64,000 nucleotides of DNA from Aurantibrevibacter litoralis (GTDB lineage Bacteria; Bacteroidota; Bacteroidia; Flavobacteriales; Flavobacteriaceae), in NCBI RefSeq assembly GCF_034651555.1, contig NZ_JAYEEQ010000011.1, positions 60,787 to 124,786 of the forward strand, read 5' to 3'. Shown here one piece after another: positions 25,491-35,622 of the stretch (position 1 is the stretch's first letter; each line of letters opens with the position of its first letter). The notes under the pieces were generated by a model. That model was given only the letters and a program-made list of their open reading frames with translations, was not told where the DNA came from and ran no database searches. The translations under genes were made by a program, and so were the position numbers.

Positions 25491-25997
25491 ATGAATGTCG
25501 TAGATATCATCATAGGGCTTCTCTTGTTATATGGTCTTTTTAAAGGTCTAAGTAATGGACTTTTTGTAGAAATTGCATCTCTTGTTGCCTTGATCGCCGG
25601 ACTTTATGGCGCCATTCATTTCTCGTACATTACCGGTGATTACCTTTCCAATACAATGCAGTGGGATTATGCCTATATGAATCTTTCAGCCTTTATCATC
25701 ACCTTTATCCTTATTGTCATTGTCGTTTCACTGGCTGGAAAGCTCCTGACAAAAATTGCCGATTTCGCCATGCTGGGTCTTTTAAATAAAATTGCAGGAA
25801 GCCTGTTTGGTATTCTAAAAGTTGCGGTACTCCTAGGCGCAGTCTTAATTTTTATGGAGCGAAGCAACAGAAGGTTGGATTTTGTACCTCAGGAAACGCT
25901 GCAAGCCTCCAAACTCTATAAACCCATTAAAGCCATTGGGGCATTGGTATTTAGTAAGGTGTTACGAGGAGATTTTGAAGAAAGGGAGCAAGAATAG
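25491..25997 (+). CDS. CvpA family membrane protein
   Basis: 168 residues with four hydrophobic helices in the CvpA pattern: an N-terminal VVDIIIGLLLLYGLFKGLSNG, then VEIASLVALIAGLYGAI, FIITFILIVIVVSLAGKLL and LFGILKVAVLLGAVLIF. CvpA was first described for colicin V export; related proteins act in envelope integrity, and the role in Bacteroidota is unsettled. It is a single gene, convergent with the DinB-like lipoprotein gene (58-bp gap). Confidence 0.88.
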   Translation: MNVVDIIIGLLLLYGLFKGLSNGLFVEIASLVALIAGLYGAIHFSYITGDYLSNTMQWDYAYMNLSAFIITFILIVIVVSLAGKLLTKIADFAMLGLLNKIAGSLFGILKVAVLLGAVLIFMERSNRRLDFVPQETLQASKLYKPIKAIGALVFSKVLRGDFEEREQE

Positions 25998-26055
25998 TTT
26001 GTCTTTTTTATTTAGTGAAGCCGAAGATGTTTTGTATATCTCTTATACCTACTAC

Positions 26056-26574
26056 TTACTTCCACCATCCATTTCGTTTTCTAATGTACATAATTTGCCC
26101 TGTATGGTACGCCGTATGCGCTGTCATGTTTGCAATCTCGGTACTCCAATCCAATAGCTTTTGATTGGATGCTTTTTGTGTCAGTTGTTCCCACTCGTTT
26201 TGAATACTATCTAATTTTTCGACCGCACTTATCCATTCTTTTGTACTGTTCATTGCAAAAGTTTCTTTGTTATCAATAGTAACCTCTGTCGTTTTTTCTC
26301 CTTTAAATGCTTTTAAATTCATCTCGTTCCAAAAAACCAAATGAGATACCAATTCCCCAATAGAATGATTTTCTGCACTGTCTTTCCAGTTCGCTTGGTC
26401 AAAAGTAAGCCCTTCAATCGCAATTTTAGTAGGTACAAACCAATCTTGATTTGTATGGGTATTTTTTAATTGTTGCACAAGTATGGATTTCACATTTGTG
26501 ATTTGTGCGTCATTTTTGTCCGAACAACTTAAAGCAGCTAATCCAATACCAACCAATAGTACGATTCGTTTCAT
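26056..26574 (-). CDS. DinB-like four-helix lipoprotein
   Basis: 172 residues: a lipoprotein signal (LAALSC, Cys17) followed by a DinB/YfiT-type four-helix bundle. Potential metal-binding histidines are in the SIGELVSHLVFW helix and in TAHTAYHTGQIMYIRK near the C-terminus. DinB-fold proteins bind divalent metals and some are thiol-dependent transferases; an exported lipidated member is less usual. Downstream of the alpha-2-macroglobulin gene with a 50-bp gap; possibly the same transcript. Confidence 0.8.
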   Translation of the reverse strand: MKRIVLLVGIGLAALSCSDKNDAQITNVKSILVQQLKNTHTNQDWFVPTKIAIEGLTFDQANWKDSAENHSIGELVSHLVFWNEMNLKAFKGEKTTEVTIDNKETFAMNSTKEWISAVEKLDSIQNEWEQLTQKASNQKLLDWSTEIANMTAHTAYHTGQIMYIRKRNGWWK

Positions 26575-26624
26575 TGTTTATACATTTGCACACCTTAAAA
26601 AACGTAAAACTGAATACTCAGTAC

Positions 26625-29600
26625 TTATTGCCTCACCTCAACCCATTGTCCACCTGTACGAACAATATAATCATTGTCATACATCGCCTCCGCTTGAATG
26701 CCGGGTAAATAATAGCGACCCAAATAGGATGCATTCAGCAAGATGCGTAAGGTTTTCGACTCATTCTTTTTCAAATCAAAATAGAAATTGGCGCGATCGT
26801 CTCGCACATCGGTATAGGTAACGTCGTTCTGGGCATATTCACCAAAATCGGTAAAACGGGTGTTTACAATTTCCCAGCCACTAGGAAAAATCTGCTGTAA
26901 GGCAATATCCTTACTGTCATTTCCGGTGGTGTTGGTCAGCGTTACTTCGGCTACAAAGTCAGTGCCTTGAGCTAGATTTGTTATATCCATGGTGGAGCCA
27001 TCACGCCCTTTATAGCGTATATGAGCAGATAAATTGCGTTGCACCTCTTTTTCTGAGCCCACAGGCAAAATACCGCTGTTAATGATGCTCACGTATACCG
27101 TATTGGCCTCTTCATTTTTAACTTGAAGGGTATTACTTCCATTTTTGATGGCGAGCGCTTGGTTTGCAAGCGTTTTTTCGGTACTTACCAATTCGGTTTT
27201 TCCATTTAGGGTAATGCTTGCCTTGATACCTTTACCTCCAATCATTTCTGCAAATTTGGCCATGGCCAACAAGCTATACGAGGTAGTTTGTGTACTCATC
27301 CATTCGCTGGATGCCAGTTGTTGTGCGACGGTCTTCGCTATTTCCTGAGCTTTGGATTTATCCTGTAACAAGACATAGGTTTCCAGCGCCATTGCCCTGT
27401 TTCGATCTTCCGACCCGTAGGTTTGGTAGTCCGCCTTCTGACTTTTAAAATTTAAAGAACTACTATTTAGCAGCTGTTGTGCCGCAGAAGGCTGCCCTAC
27501 CAAGGCGTAGGTAGCTGCCAATCGGAATTTGGCTTCGTTAGAAATATTTGTTGTTTCCCGTAAACGATTCATCGAGGCCATATCTGCGTTGCCGGAAAGA
27601 GCTAGGGTATACAAGCGATAGGCTTGTGCCAAGTCCGAATTTTCGCTTCCTGCACGCCATTGTTTGGCATTATTTTGCTGAAAACGTATCCACCCCGATT
27701 TAAAACCAATTGGCAACACGTACCCCTGCTTTTCTGCTTCCAATAAAAAATGACCAGCAAAAGAGGTGCCCCAATCATTCGCCCAATTTTCGCCCTGCCA
27801 ATAAGAGAATCCCCCATTGGGCAATTGATGACTTCCTATCCTACGTACCGCATTTTGAATATGTTGTTGAATTTCTGCTTTCTTATTAGAAGGAACATCA
27901 AAAATACGTGTAAGAAATAATTGTGGGAAAGCCGCTGCTGTGGTCTGTTCCACACACCCATGCGGATATTGAATGAGATATTGCATTCTTCCATTAAAAT
28001 TCATTGGGGGTAGGGTAGACAATTCTATCTGTGCCATATTGCTGCCGGCAATGCCAAAGGGTTCCAGATTTAGGGTCTTACTCCCATTTGGTTCCAAAAC
28101 AAGATCCTGAATTGTAGTGGTTACCGGGTTGGGATTGAAGATGTCTATCGGTATGTCAAAAGAGGCCGTTTCCCCATTGCCTTTGGCTTCCACTATAACG
28201 TTGCCAATTCCTTCAAAATCGGCCACTTCCAAATTAAAATACACCATTTTTTCATCTGGTTCAGAAAACGTAATATGTTGCGTAGCAGCACTACTTATTT
28301 TAAAGGCGTTATCTGGCTTTAGGGTGATGCTCACATTTTTTACGTTGTCCTCCATTGCAAAAACCGTTACAGGAAGCGTTACTTTTTCACCGGGGGTAAT
28401 TTTTCGCGGAAGGGAAGCCAACACCATTAGGGGTTTGCGCACCGGGGTAGTATTTTCTGCCATCCCATAAGCGTCGTTTTGTGGATCTCCGGCAATAACC
28501 ATGGTGCGCACGGCTCCTACATATTTAGGAATTTCTATTTTATGCGATTTGGTTTCTCCGGATTTTAAGCTAAAAGGCCCCAGTACCACTACCATAGGTT
28601 CAAAACGGTTAGCCTTTTTGTTTTTGGCTCCTGCCAAATCATCATCGCCACCAATGGCAAATACTTGGTTTATGCGTCCGCCAAAAGCCCCTATAACATC
28701 GTCATAAACATCCCAGGTTTTAACACCTAAGGCTTCTCTGGCAAAGAAAGCATCCCAAGGATTAGGAGTTTTGAATCGCGTAAGATCTAAAAGTCCTTCA
28801 TCTACTATGGCTATGCTATAGGTCATAGGTTTGCCCTTTTTCTCTTTTATCTTGACAGTGATAGATTCTTGTGGTCGCAGCACCTTGGGCATCTCAATTT
28901 CGGGCTGAAGTTTTGTTGCAGGGTTTTCCACTAAAAGGGGCACCATACCATACAAGCGAACAGGAGAATCATTTAAAGTAGAGGCATGTGGTTGCAGCAA
29001 AGATAGGGTGAGGTATACGTTCGGTGTATAGGTTTCCTTAATGGGTAATGTAAAGATAGTTTCTCCCATTGTGGTTTCTACCCAAAGGGATTCTAAAACT
29101 TCACTACCATTCTCAAGCGTTACCAATGCCCTGCCACCTTCAGAACTTGGAAAGGTAACCGTTGCGGTTTCGCCTACAGTATAGGTTTCCTTATCTGTTG
29201 AAAAAACTAACATCGTAGCCGCCGATGGATCATTTTTTTGCGATTTTCCGGCCCAGCCCGGCCAATCGAAATACACATCTTTTCCGGTAGCGTGCCCCCC
29301 ATTAGGATCTTCTACAGAAACCAAATACCTGCCCCAGTCGGGGTACTTTAACTCGAATGTAAAGGAACCTTTTCCTTCGGTGTTGGTGTTTATAGTTTCT
29401 TCGTATACCTTTTCTCGGTAATTACTGCTGCTGTAGGTCGAAAGGTTGTCTGCAGAAGTTTCCCACCACCACCTCCAATGTATCTTGTGAACCACTACCT
29501 TAAGATTTGCCGTGGCTTTTGGGTTTCCTTTGTCATCTACGGTGGCTACTTCAAATTTATGTTTTACATCGGTTAACAACATCCCTCTTGCGGCATCGCC

Positions 29601-32138
29601 TTTGGGCACATTGATCCCCACATAGGTTGTATAAGGCGAATACGTTTTGGTAAAGACATCCGTACTAAAATCACCGCCATTTTCGTACACTTTTGCTACA
29701 AAGGCGGTAGTGAGCATTCCGGGGGCTTTAGTGTTCAGCTGCGGATTTATACGAAAAGTGGTTTTACCCTCTTCATTTACCCTCCCATTGAAAACGATTT
29801 GGTCTTCTATTGAAACTAGCCGCGTAGGATCATCAAAAACATAATTTGGAAAGGTTTTAAATGTGGTGTTTTTTGGGCTGAATTTAGCGGTTACGTCTGC
29901 CTTTAAATTTTTTGCCACGGCGCCGTGCAACCATTTTACTTCCATTTCGGCTTTTATGGGATTGAAACCCGATAAAATTTCATCTTCGAAGCGGGTATTA
30001 ATCTTAAGTCGGTTGGGCTTTATCGTTTCAATTTTTATCGTTTTTGTAAAGGATGCGCCGCCAACCGAAACTTTTGCCATCCAATTGCCCGTGGGGGCAT
30101 TTTCATCGGTTTTGAGCTTAAAATCGTAGAAATTGTTGCTTCCGGTAGTTTTTATCTCTCGATGGATTATTTTGTTGTAAGGATCTAGTAGTTCTAATTT
30201 TACCGGATGATTTTCGGGCAAGGTATGGGCATTGTCATTTAATACGAAAAACAAATGAAGCATATCTCCGGGACGCCAAACCCCCCGCTCACCATAGAGA
30301 TATCCCTTAATTCCCTTTTGCAGTTGTACCCCGGAAACGTTGAATTTGCTAACCGACAAAACATTGCCATCGTTTAAGCGCACATAGGTGTTTTGGCCGT
30401 TATAATCTGCAACTGCAAAATAGGCCGGATCTTCGGACGAAAAGCTAGCTGTACCACTCGCTGAGGTAACGGTACTTCCCAGCTCTTGCTGTTGAAAATT
30501 GTAAAAGCTCACCTTGGCTCCAGCAATTGGTAGTGTGCTTACAATATCGTTAATAGCTACAAAGTAGGTGTTGCGTAGTCCTTTTTTAATGATGACCCCA
30601 AGATTGGAGGCTAGTACATTAATGGCCACTTTAGTATCTAAGTAATATGAGGTATGGCAGGGATTTTCGCGTTCGGTCCAGTCGTAATTGTAGTAGTCAA
30701 CATAGTCGTAATACCCTTCTACACCATCCCATGCACTGCTTTCCTGATCGGTATCATAGTGTTCGTTGGCGTCAATGGCTTCTGTAAAATTGGTACTTTC
30801 ACATTGGTAAAGGCTATAGGTTGGTTTGTAACTAAGTTCTACCCGGTACATAGCACCGACTTCCGGACTTATCAGGGTTTTAAGATCTAAGGCATGAGCC
30901 GTCCATTTTCTATTATAGGGCGCTCCTGCATGTACAAATTCAATCTTTTTCGTAGCAATGGGTCGAGCCACACTTCTGAGATCATAGTCCCCATCTAAAT
31001 TATTTTGCTGTAAAAATTGAAGAACATTATTCTTGTAAATTTTGTAGACCGCCACATCTACGGCTTTTAAATTCACGGTTTCAAAATTAATTTTCAAATT
31101 TTCTGAAGACGGAAGAATGGTTCCATTAGAAAGAAGGCGTACTTCTGGTTTTGGATCTTCAAAAGCGATACGCTCTGTAAATGACGCTTTTAATTTACGA
31201 CCATCGGCACTTTCAATGCCTTGAAACACTTCAATAGTCCGCACTCCGGAGACCTCTATGGAAGGATACATTTTTAGGGTATTGCCATCTACTGAAAATT
31301 TTGGTGCGTTATCGCCTTCTAAAACGACCAATCCCTTTAAATCTTGACCTTTCTTTATGGGATCCGAAAAACTGATGCGTAGCACTTGGTTGTCTGTTGT
31401 TTCTGTACGCACATGGAGCACCACAAAATTGTTGATTCCGGGAATTACTATGGCGTTCTGACCTTTGCTATCAATCTTATTTTTTGTTCCGTCCCATAAA
31501 ATAGTAAGGTTCGTATCTTCAGAATAGCGTTGAATACTATCAATTTTAAATTGAAATTGTGTTCCTTCTTTTACCGATTCATCGAAGCTAAGGGCAACCG
31601 ATTTTCCATTCTGGTTTGCGGCAACTATGTTTTTAATAGTTGAAAGCGCTACTACATCCGCACTGTATAGTTGCCCTTCTATGTAAGGCATTCCTTGCGC
31701 ATAGGATTGCAATGGGTTGGTATGGATAGATAATTCTTGTTTTAAGGTCTTCACCCCAAAAGTGAAACTGCGTAATTCCTTTGGCAAGTCTTTTACTATC
31801 TGATCTAAGCGTACCGTAATTTTATAGGGTGTATCTTGATCAAAACCTTCGTCCGGAACAAAAGCAAGGGTTCTTTGGTTCAGTGCAACTACCTTGCCTT
31901 TGGCGGTGGGGGAAATCTCTAGAAAACTATGGGGCAATTGCATTTCGTTACCCCAAGCTTCAATAGGTTGCTGAAGTACCACCCGAATATCTCCTTTGGC
32001 AGAAATAATACCCTGCGACACCTCAGAAATATATTCCTGATACAGATTTAGATTACTAAACGCTTCGTTGTTCGTCTTTGGGTTGCAGGCAGCAAAAAAA
32101 ATTATAAAAACAAACAGTAGAGGGTATTTAGAGCGCAT
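26625..32138 (-). CDS. Alpha-2-macroglobulin family lipoprotein
   Basis: 1837 residues. The lipoprotein signal ends at FFAAC (Cys18). A long array of beta domains (MG/MG2-like) follows, with the A2M domain around 1150-1250 (GPFSLKSGETKSHKIEIPKYVGAVRTMVIAG) and the thioester motif C1395-V-E-Q1398 in PHGCVEQTTAA, so the covalent protease trap is intact. The helical thioester domain and a C-terminal receptor-like domain follow. Bacterial A2Ms trap foreign proteases at the cell envelope; many are paired with penicillin-binding protein 1C, but no pbpC gene is adjacent here. Confidence 0.93.
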   Translation of the reverse strand: MRSKYPLLFVFIIFFAACNPKTNNEAFSNLNLYQEYISEVSQGIISAKGDIRVVLQQPIEAWGNEMQLPHSFLEISPTAKGKVVALNQRTLAFVPDEGFDQDTPYKITVRLDQIVKDLPKELRSFTFGVKTLKQELSIHTNPLQSYAQGMPYIEGQLYSADVVALSTIKNIVAANQNGKSVALSFDESVKEGTQFQFKIDSIQRYSEDTNLTILWDGTKNKIDSKGQNAIVIPGINNFVVLHVRTETTDNQVLRISFSDPIKKGQDLKGLVVLEGDNAPKFSVDGNTLKMYPSIEVSGVRTIEVFQGIESADGRKLKASFTERIAFEDPKPEVRLLSNGTILPSSENLKINFETVNLKAVDVAVYKIYKNNVLQFLQQNNLDGDYDLRSVARPIATKKIEFVHAGAPYNRKWTAHALDLKTLISPEVGAMYRVELSYKPTYSLYQCESTNFTEAIDANEHYDTDQESSAWDGVEGYYDYVDYYNYDWTERENPCHTSYYLDTKVAINVLASNLGVIIKKGLRNTYFVAINDIVSTLPIAGAKVSFYNFQQQELGSTVTSASGTASFSSEDPAYFAVADYNGQNTYVRLNDGNVLSVSKFNVSGVQLQKGIKGYLYGERGVWRPGDMLHLFFVLNDNAHTLPENHPVKLELLDPYNKIIHREIKTTGSNNFYDFKLKTDENAPTGNWMAKVSVGGASFTKTIKIETIKPNRLKINTRFEDEILSGFNPIKAEMEVKWLHGAVAKNLKADVTAKFSPKNTTFKTFPNYVFDDPTRLVSIEDQIVFNGRVNEEGKTTFRINPQLNTKAPGMLTTAFVAKVYENGGDFSTDVFTKTYSPYTTYVGINVPKGDAARGMLLTDVKHKFEVATVDDKGNPKATANLKVVVHKIHWRWWWETSADNLSTYSSSNYREKVYEETINTNTEGKGSFTFELKYPDWGRYLVSVEDPNGGHATGKDVYFDWPGWAGKSQKNDPSAATMLVFSTDKETYTVGETATVTFPSSEGGRALVTLENGSEVLESLWVETTMGETIFTLPIKETYTPNVYLTLSLLQPHASTLNDSPVRLYGMVPLLVENPATKLQPEIEMPKVLRPQESITVKIKEKKGKPMTYSIAIVDEGLLDLTRFKTPNPWDAFFAREALGVKTWDVYDDVIGAFGGRINQVFAIGGDDDLAGAKNKKANRFEPMVVVLGPFSLKSGETKSHKIEIPKYVGAVRTMVIAGDPQNDAYGMAENTTPVRKPLMVLASLPRKITPGEKVTLPVTVFAMEDNVKNVSITLKPDNAFKISSAATQHITFSEPDEKMVYFNLEVADFEGIGNVIVEAKGNGETASFDIPIDIFNPNPVTTTIQDLVLEPNGSKTLNLEPFGIAGSNMAQIELSTLPPMNFNGRMQYLIQYPHGCVEQTTAAAFPQLFLTRIFDVPSNKKAEIQQHIQNAVRRIGSHQLPNGGFSYWQGENWANDWGTSFAGHFLLEAEKQGYVLPIGFKSGWIRFQQNNAKQWRAGSENSDLAQAYRLYTLALSGNADMASMNRLRETTNISNEAKFRLAATYALVGQPSAAQQLLNSSSLNFKSQKADYQTYGSEDRNRAMALETYVLLQDKSKAQEIAKTVAQQLASSEWMSTQTTSYSLLAMAKFAEMIGGKGIKASITLNGKTELVSTEKTLANQALAIKNGSNTLQVKNEEANTVYVSIINSGILPVGSEKEVQRNLSAHIRYKGRDGSTMDITNLAQGTDFVAEVTLTNTTGNDSKDIALQQIFPSGWEIVNTRFTDFGEYAQNDVTYTDVRDDRANFYFDLKKNESKTLRILLNASYLGRYYLPGIQAEAMYDNDYIVRTGGQWVEVRQ

Positions 32139-32401
32139 GGATGGTATGTATAATTGATGTAAATATACCTTTTTTGGATAAAAAAAAGCTCTTTTGGCAG
32201 TTCATTAGTTGTACTTTTTAGGCTGTTTTTAGGTCATATACGGCAATTGATCTGATATATGAAACCATTTGTCGAATAAGGAAATTTTAACAAGGCTTGA
32301 AGGCACCATATTTTCTAATATTACATGTTGATTTCCCAAAGATCGACCCCATAAGAATCCCCCATTCTTCCGCTTAGCCTACATGCAGTTAAGAACACTG
32401 T

Positions 32402-32875
32402 ATGAAAGTTGTAAGGCATATTTTATCTTTAATGATTTTTTTTATGTTTGGTTCCTGTAGCACAGAACCTGTAGAATCTGTTGCGACCCTTACGGCCGTG
32501 AGTGCTCCCGATGTGGAAAAGGAATTGTTAGATATCGTTAATATGCATAGAGTGTCCTCCGGAGTTCAAGCATTAACCTTTAGTGCCACGGCTTATGAAT
32601 ACGCTAGTGCGCATACCGATTATATGATTTCTAGAGGCAGTATTAGTCATGATAACTTTAATTCAAGAGCCGAGGACTTAACTGCTGAGGTACATGCATC
32701 TGAAGTTTCTGAAAATGTGGCCAAAGATTACGATTCTGCAGTAGAAGCCTTCACCAATTGGATGAACAGTCCCAGTCACCGAAAGGCCATAGAAGGTCAG
32801 TTTACGCATACGGCGGTGAGTATAAAGAAAGACGCTGAGGGAAATTTCTATTTTACCCAATTGTTCTATCGATAA
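32402..32875 (+). CDS. CAP-domain (SCP/PR1-like) lipoprotein
   Basis: 157 residues with a lipoprotein signal (FGSC, Cys19). The CAP domain is complete: VNMHRVSSGVQALTF, YASAHTDYMISRGSISHDNF (the conserved His pair), SENVAKD and NWMNSPSHRKAIEG, ending with a short FTQLFY strand. CAP proteins are secreted, of varied or unknown biochemical function, sometimes lipid-binding. It is divergent from the alpha-2-macroglobulin gene (263-bp shared spacer) and 106 bp upstream of the next gene. Confidence 0.88.
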   Translation: MKVVRHILSLMIFFMFGSCSTEPVESVATLTAVSAPDVEKELLDIVNMHRVSSGVQALTFSATAYEYASAHTDYMISRGSISHDNFNSRAEDLTAEVHASEVSENVAKDYDSAVEAFTNWMNSPSHRKAIEGQFTHTAVSIKKDAEGNFYFTQLFYR

Positions 32876-32893
32876 ATTTTAGGTCTACATTTG
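32861..32893 (+). promoter_or_regulatory. Promoter for the 3-hydroxyanthranilate dioxygenase gene
   Basis: TTG at 32861-32863, 22 bp, then TACATTTG at 32886-32893. A second TACATTTG is at 32900-32907. The -33 box lies in the last codons of the CAP gene. The transcript would begin about 80 nt before the coding start. Confidence 0.42.
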
Positions 32894-32981
32894 TTTTCTT
32901 ACATTTGAGGGAATCAATGCCATCGCCTTATGGGCTGTATTCTAGGTCATAAGCGTAAGCCAATATCAAAAATTTTTAAGA

Positions 32982-33521
32982 ATGCCGGTACAACCACCCT
33001 TTAACCTTATACAGTGGATTAACGAACACAGATCCCTTCTAAAACCTCCGGTAGGCAACAAGAATTTGTACAAAGATGCCGGCGATTATATCGTTATGGT
33101 TGTTGCGGGTTCTAATGCGCGTAAAGACTATCACTATAACGAAACCGAAGAGCTGTTTTATCAATTAGAAGGTACTATTGAAATACATATTCAAGACGAG
33201 GGTAAAAAGAAAACATTTACGCTAGGCCCCGGTGATATGTACCTGCACCCGGCTAAAATTCCGCATTCTCCCGTACGGCATGAAGGCTCTATAGGGTTGG
33301 TTGTAGAACGAAAAAGAGCCGGTATGAACGTAGATGATGGTTTGCTATGGTTTTGCGATCATTGTAACCACAAACTTTACGAGGCTTATTTTACATTAAA
33401 CGATATTGAGAAGGATTTTTTAGACCATTTTAAGACCTTTTACAGTTCTGAAAATTTAAGAACATGCGACAATTGCGGTACCGTAATGCCCACAGATGAA
33501 CGATTTATTGCCAAGGAGTAA
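32982..33521 (+). CDS. nbaC: 3-hydroxyanthranilate 3,4-dioxygenase
   Basis: 179 residues, full length for the bacterial enzyme. It opens the ring of 3-hydroxyanthranilate to 2-amino-3-carboxymuconate semialdehyde in the kynurenine route (tryptophan breakdown or NAD synthesis). The cupin core has the metal ligands in DYHYNETEELFYQLEG (His and Glu) and HPAKIPHSP (His). The C-terminal second metal site is present as CDHC and CDNC pairs (rubredoxin-like). No other kynurenine genes are nearby. Confidence 0.95.
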   Translation: MPVQPPFNLIQWINEHRSLLKPPVGNKNLYKDAGDYIVMVVAGSNARKDYHYNETEELFYQLEGTIEIHIQDEGKKKTFTLGPGDMYLHPAKIPHSPVRHEGSIGLVVERKRAGMNVDDGLLWFCDHCNHKLYEAYFTLNDIEKDFLDHFKTFYSSENLRTCDNCGTVMPTDERFIAKE

Positions 33522-33565
33522 GAAGGTCTCCAAGCACAAGATTACATAAATTAAGAACATAGTAT

Positions 33566-33922
33566 ATGGAAGTTGTGGTGGCTTTTTTAGTAGGGTTTGT
33601 GGCATTGCTACATCTCTATTTTCTTTGGTTGGAAATGTTTGCTTGGACGACTAGGGGACCTAAGGTTTTTAAAAAATTTCCGCCAGAATTGTTTGTGCCC
33701 ACACGAAAACTGGCTGCAAATCAGGGCCTATACAATGGATTTTTAGCAGGTGGGCTACTTTGGACTTTGTTCATAGAAGACCCTATTTGGAAAACCAATA
33801 TTTCGCTTTTCTTTTTAGGATGTGTAGCTATTGCCGGTATCTATGGGGCGCTTACAGCCGACAAAAAAATTTTCTTTGTGCAGGCATTGCCGGCGTTACT
33901 GGCCATTGGTTTGATTTTTTAA
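33566..33922 (+). CDS. DUF1304 family membrane protein
   Basis: 118 residues with four membrane helices and the DUF1304 signatures: LLHLYFLWLEMFAW in helix 1, a loop with KLAANQGLYNGFLAGGLLW, and CVAIAGIYGALTADKKIFFVQALPALLAIG at the end. The family is small, bacterial and of unknown role. It follows the dioxygenase gene by 44 bp and may be co-transcribed. Confidence 0.88.
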   Translation: MEVVVAFLVGFVALLHLYFLWLEMFAWTTRGPKVFKKFPPELFVPTRKLAANQGLYNGFLAGGLLWTLFIEDPIWKTNISLFFLGCVAIAGIYGALTADKKIFFVQALPALLAIGLIF

Positions 33923-34051
33923 ATCCAAAATACTGTTTTTTTGTACTTTGTTGGCGAACCAGTTTAATCCCGAGTTAGGGATCACTTGAGACACCCATTT
34001 TGGATTAATCGAACTCAGGGTATAGGCAGATATATGAAATGGGTAGCGCAC

Positions 34052-34152
34052 AAAAAAAAGCCCAGTTCTAAAACTGGGCTTTCCTAAATAACCAACCAAA
34101 CTTTAAATTATGAAAAACCAATACTTAAAGTTGTAAGGGAACCACCCCTTAC
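34052..34152 (-). ncRNA. Probable ~100-nt small RNA with its own promoter and terminator
   Basis: On the minus strand a TATATTTG box (34159-34166) is followed by three consecutive hairpins: a 7-bp stem (34146-34152 with 34133-34139), directly abutting an 8-bp stem (34125-34132 with 34099-34106), then 16 unpaired bases and a Rho-independent terminator with a perfect 11-bp stem (34072-34082 with 34057-34067) and eight T residues. The element has no credible coding frame and lies 120 bp past the HPPD stop. The shape does not suit 6S RNA or tmRNA, so the family is unknown. A 3'-UTR product of the HPPD transcript is possible, although the box suggests a separate start. Confidence 0.55.
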
Positions 34153-34272
34153 TGGGAACAAATATACCACGGTTTTCAGGATCTTTTTTTCATTTTAACG
34201 TACTTTAACTATACTCTTAACAGTAATTTAGGGGTCGGCTCCGAATTAATACATCCTTAAGAAAATCAAGCA

Positions 34273-35415
34273 TTATAAGGTTCCTCGAGCCAATTGTTCG
34301 CGCTCTATAGCTTCAAAAAGCGCCTTGAAATTGCCCTTTCCAAACGATTTGGCGCCCTTTCTTTGGATAATTTCTATAAACATAGTAGGCCTATCTAAAA
34401 CCGGTTTTGTAAATATTTGTAACAAATATCCTTCCTCGTCCCTATCCACCAAAATTCCAAGATTTTTTAAAGGGGTTAATTCCTCATCTATTTCGCCAAC
34501 TCTTTCTAATACATTATCGTAATAACTGGCGGGTACGGTCAAAAAATCTACACCTCTGTTTTTTAAAGCGGTTACCGTTTCAATAATATTATCGGTCGCC
34601 AAGGCCATGTGTTGTACACCTGCACCGTTATAAAATTCGATATATTCCTCGATTTGGGATTTTCGTTTGCCTTTTGCAGGCTCATTTATCGGAAATTTAA
34701 TGCGCCCATTTCCATTACTCATTACCTTGCTCATCAAGGCAGTATAGTCGGTAGAAATGTCTTTATCATCAAAGGAAACGATTTGGGCAAATCCCATGAC
34801 TTTGGCATAAAAGGTACACCACTTATTCATTTCATTCCAACCCACATTCCCTACGATATGGTCTATGAATTTTAAACCTACCGATTCGGGTTGATAAAAA
34901 GGTTGCCACGGCCGATACCCGGGCAAAAAAACGCCTTTATAATTATGACGTTCTACAAAGAGATGCACGGTTTCTCCGTAGGTATGTATCCCTGAAATAA
35001 CAACTTCTCCGTCATCGTCTTTACGTATTTGGGGTTCCAAATATCCTTGGGCGCCTCTTTTTGTAGTCTCCTTGTAACTTTTAGAGGCATCGTCTACCCA
35101 GAGTGCAATAGCTTTTACACCATCTCCGTGTGCCTCTATATGTGCATTGATAGCACCCCCTGCCTTAAGTGGTGATGTAAGTACCAGCCTAATTTTACCT
35201 TGTTGGAGCACGTAGGAGACTTTGTCCTGAAGGCCCGTTTCTAAACCGGCATAAGCCACTGCTTGAAAACCCCAAGCCGCCATATAATAATAGGCAGCTT
35301 GTTTTGCATTACCCACATAGAGTTCTACATAATCGGTGCCCAATAACGGCAAAAAGTCCTCGGCAGATCTATTCTCCTTGGGCAAGCGTAATGACGTTTT
35401 ATCTAATGCGTCCAT
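34273..35415 (-). CDS. hppD: 4-hydroxyphenylpyruvate dioxygenase
   Basis: 380 residues of the vicinal-oxygen-chelate fold with two glyoxalase-like halves. The iron ligands are visible: H186 (FIDHIVGNV), H269 (GVQHMALATDN) and E348 (FIEIIQRKG). The enzyme converts 4-hydroxyphenylpyruvate to homogentisate in tyrosine breakdown. The C-terminal helix after GAKSFGKGNFKALFEAIE closes the active site. In many flavobacteria homogentisate dioxygenase is next to it; here it stands alone, with the small-RNA element downstream. Confidence 0.95.
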   Translation of the reverse strand: MDALDKTSLRLPKENRSAEDFLPLLGTDYVELYVGNAKQAAYYYMAAWGFQAVAYAGLETGLQDKVSYVLQQGKIRLVLTSPLKAGGAINAHIEAHGDGVKAIALWVDDASKSYKETTKRGAQGYLEPQIRKDDDGEVVISGIHTYGETVHLFVERHNYKGVFLPGYRPWQPFYQPESVGLKFIDHIVGNVGWNEMNKWCTFYAKVMGFAQIVSFDDKDISTDYTALMSKVMSNGNGRIKFPINEPAKGKRKSQIEEYIEFYNGAGVQHMALATDNIIETVTALKNRGVDFLTVPASYYDNVLERVGEIDEELTPLKNLGILVDRDEEGYLLQIFTKPVLDRPTMFIEIIQRKGAKSFGKGNFKALFEAIEREQLARGTL

Positions 35416-35622
35416 AACAACGTGTTTATCGTAAACCTGAAAATATACCTTCTATCCTTAAAGAATGGCAATACCTGCTACCCCTAATGAGTTTGTTCCT
35501 TGCATAATCCGAAGTTCACACTGTGTATACAAATATCGTAAAAATAAGTCGCTTTTGGTATTCAATGGGCCTAATACCTTCTTGCTGTGTACAATAGCAA
35601 CATATTTAGATACCTCGTTTTT

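Noticed and set aside
33922..34006. 9-bp inverted pair AATCCAAAA / TTTTGGATT
   Set aside because: 67 bp apart with no other element features; likely chance in AT-rich DNA.
34052..34152. Identity with 6S (6S-Flavo) RNA
   Set aside because: 6S RNA forms a long rod with a central bubble; this element folds as three separate hairpins.
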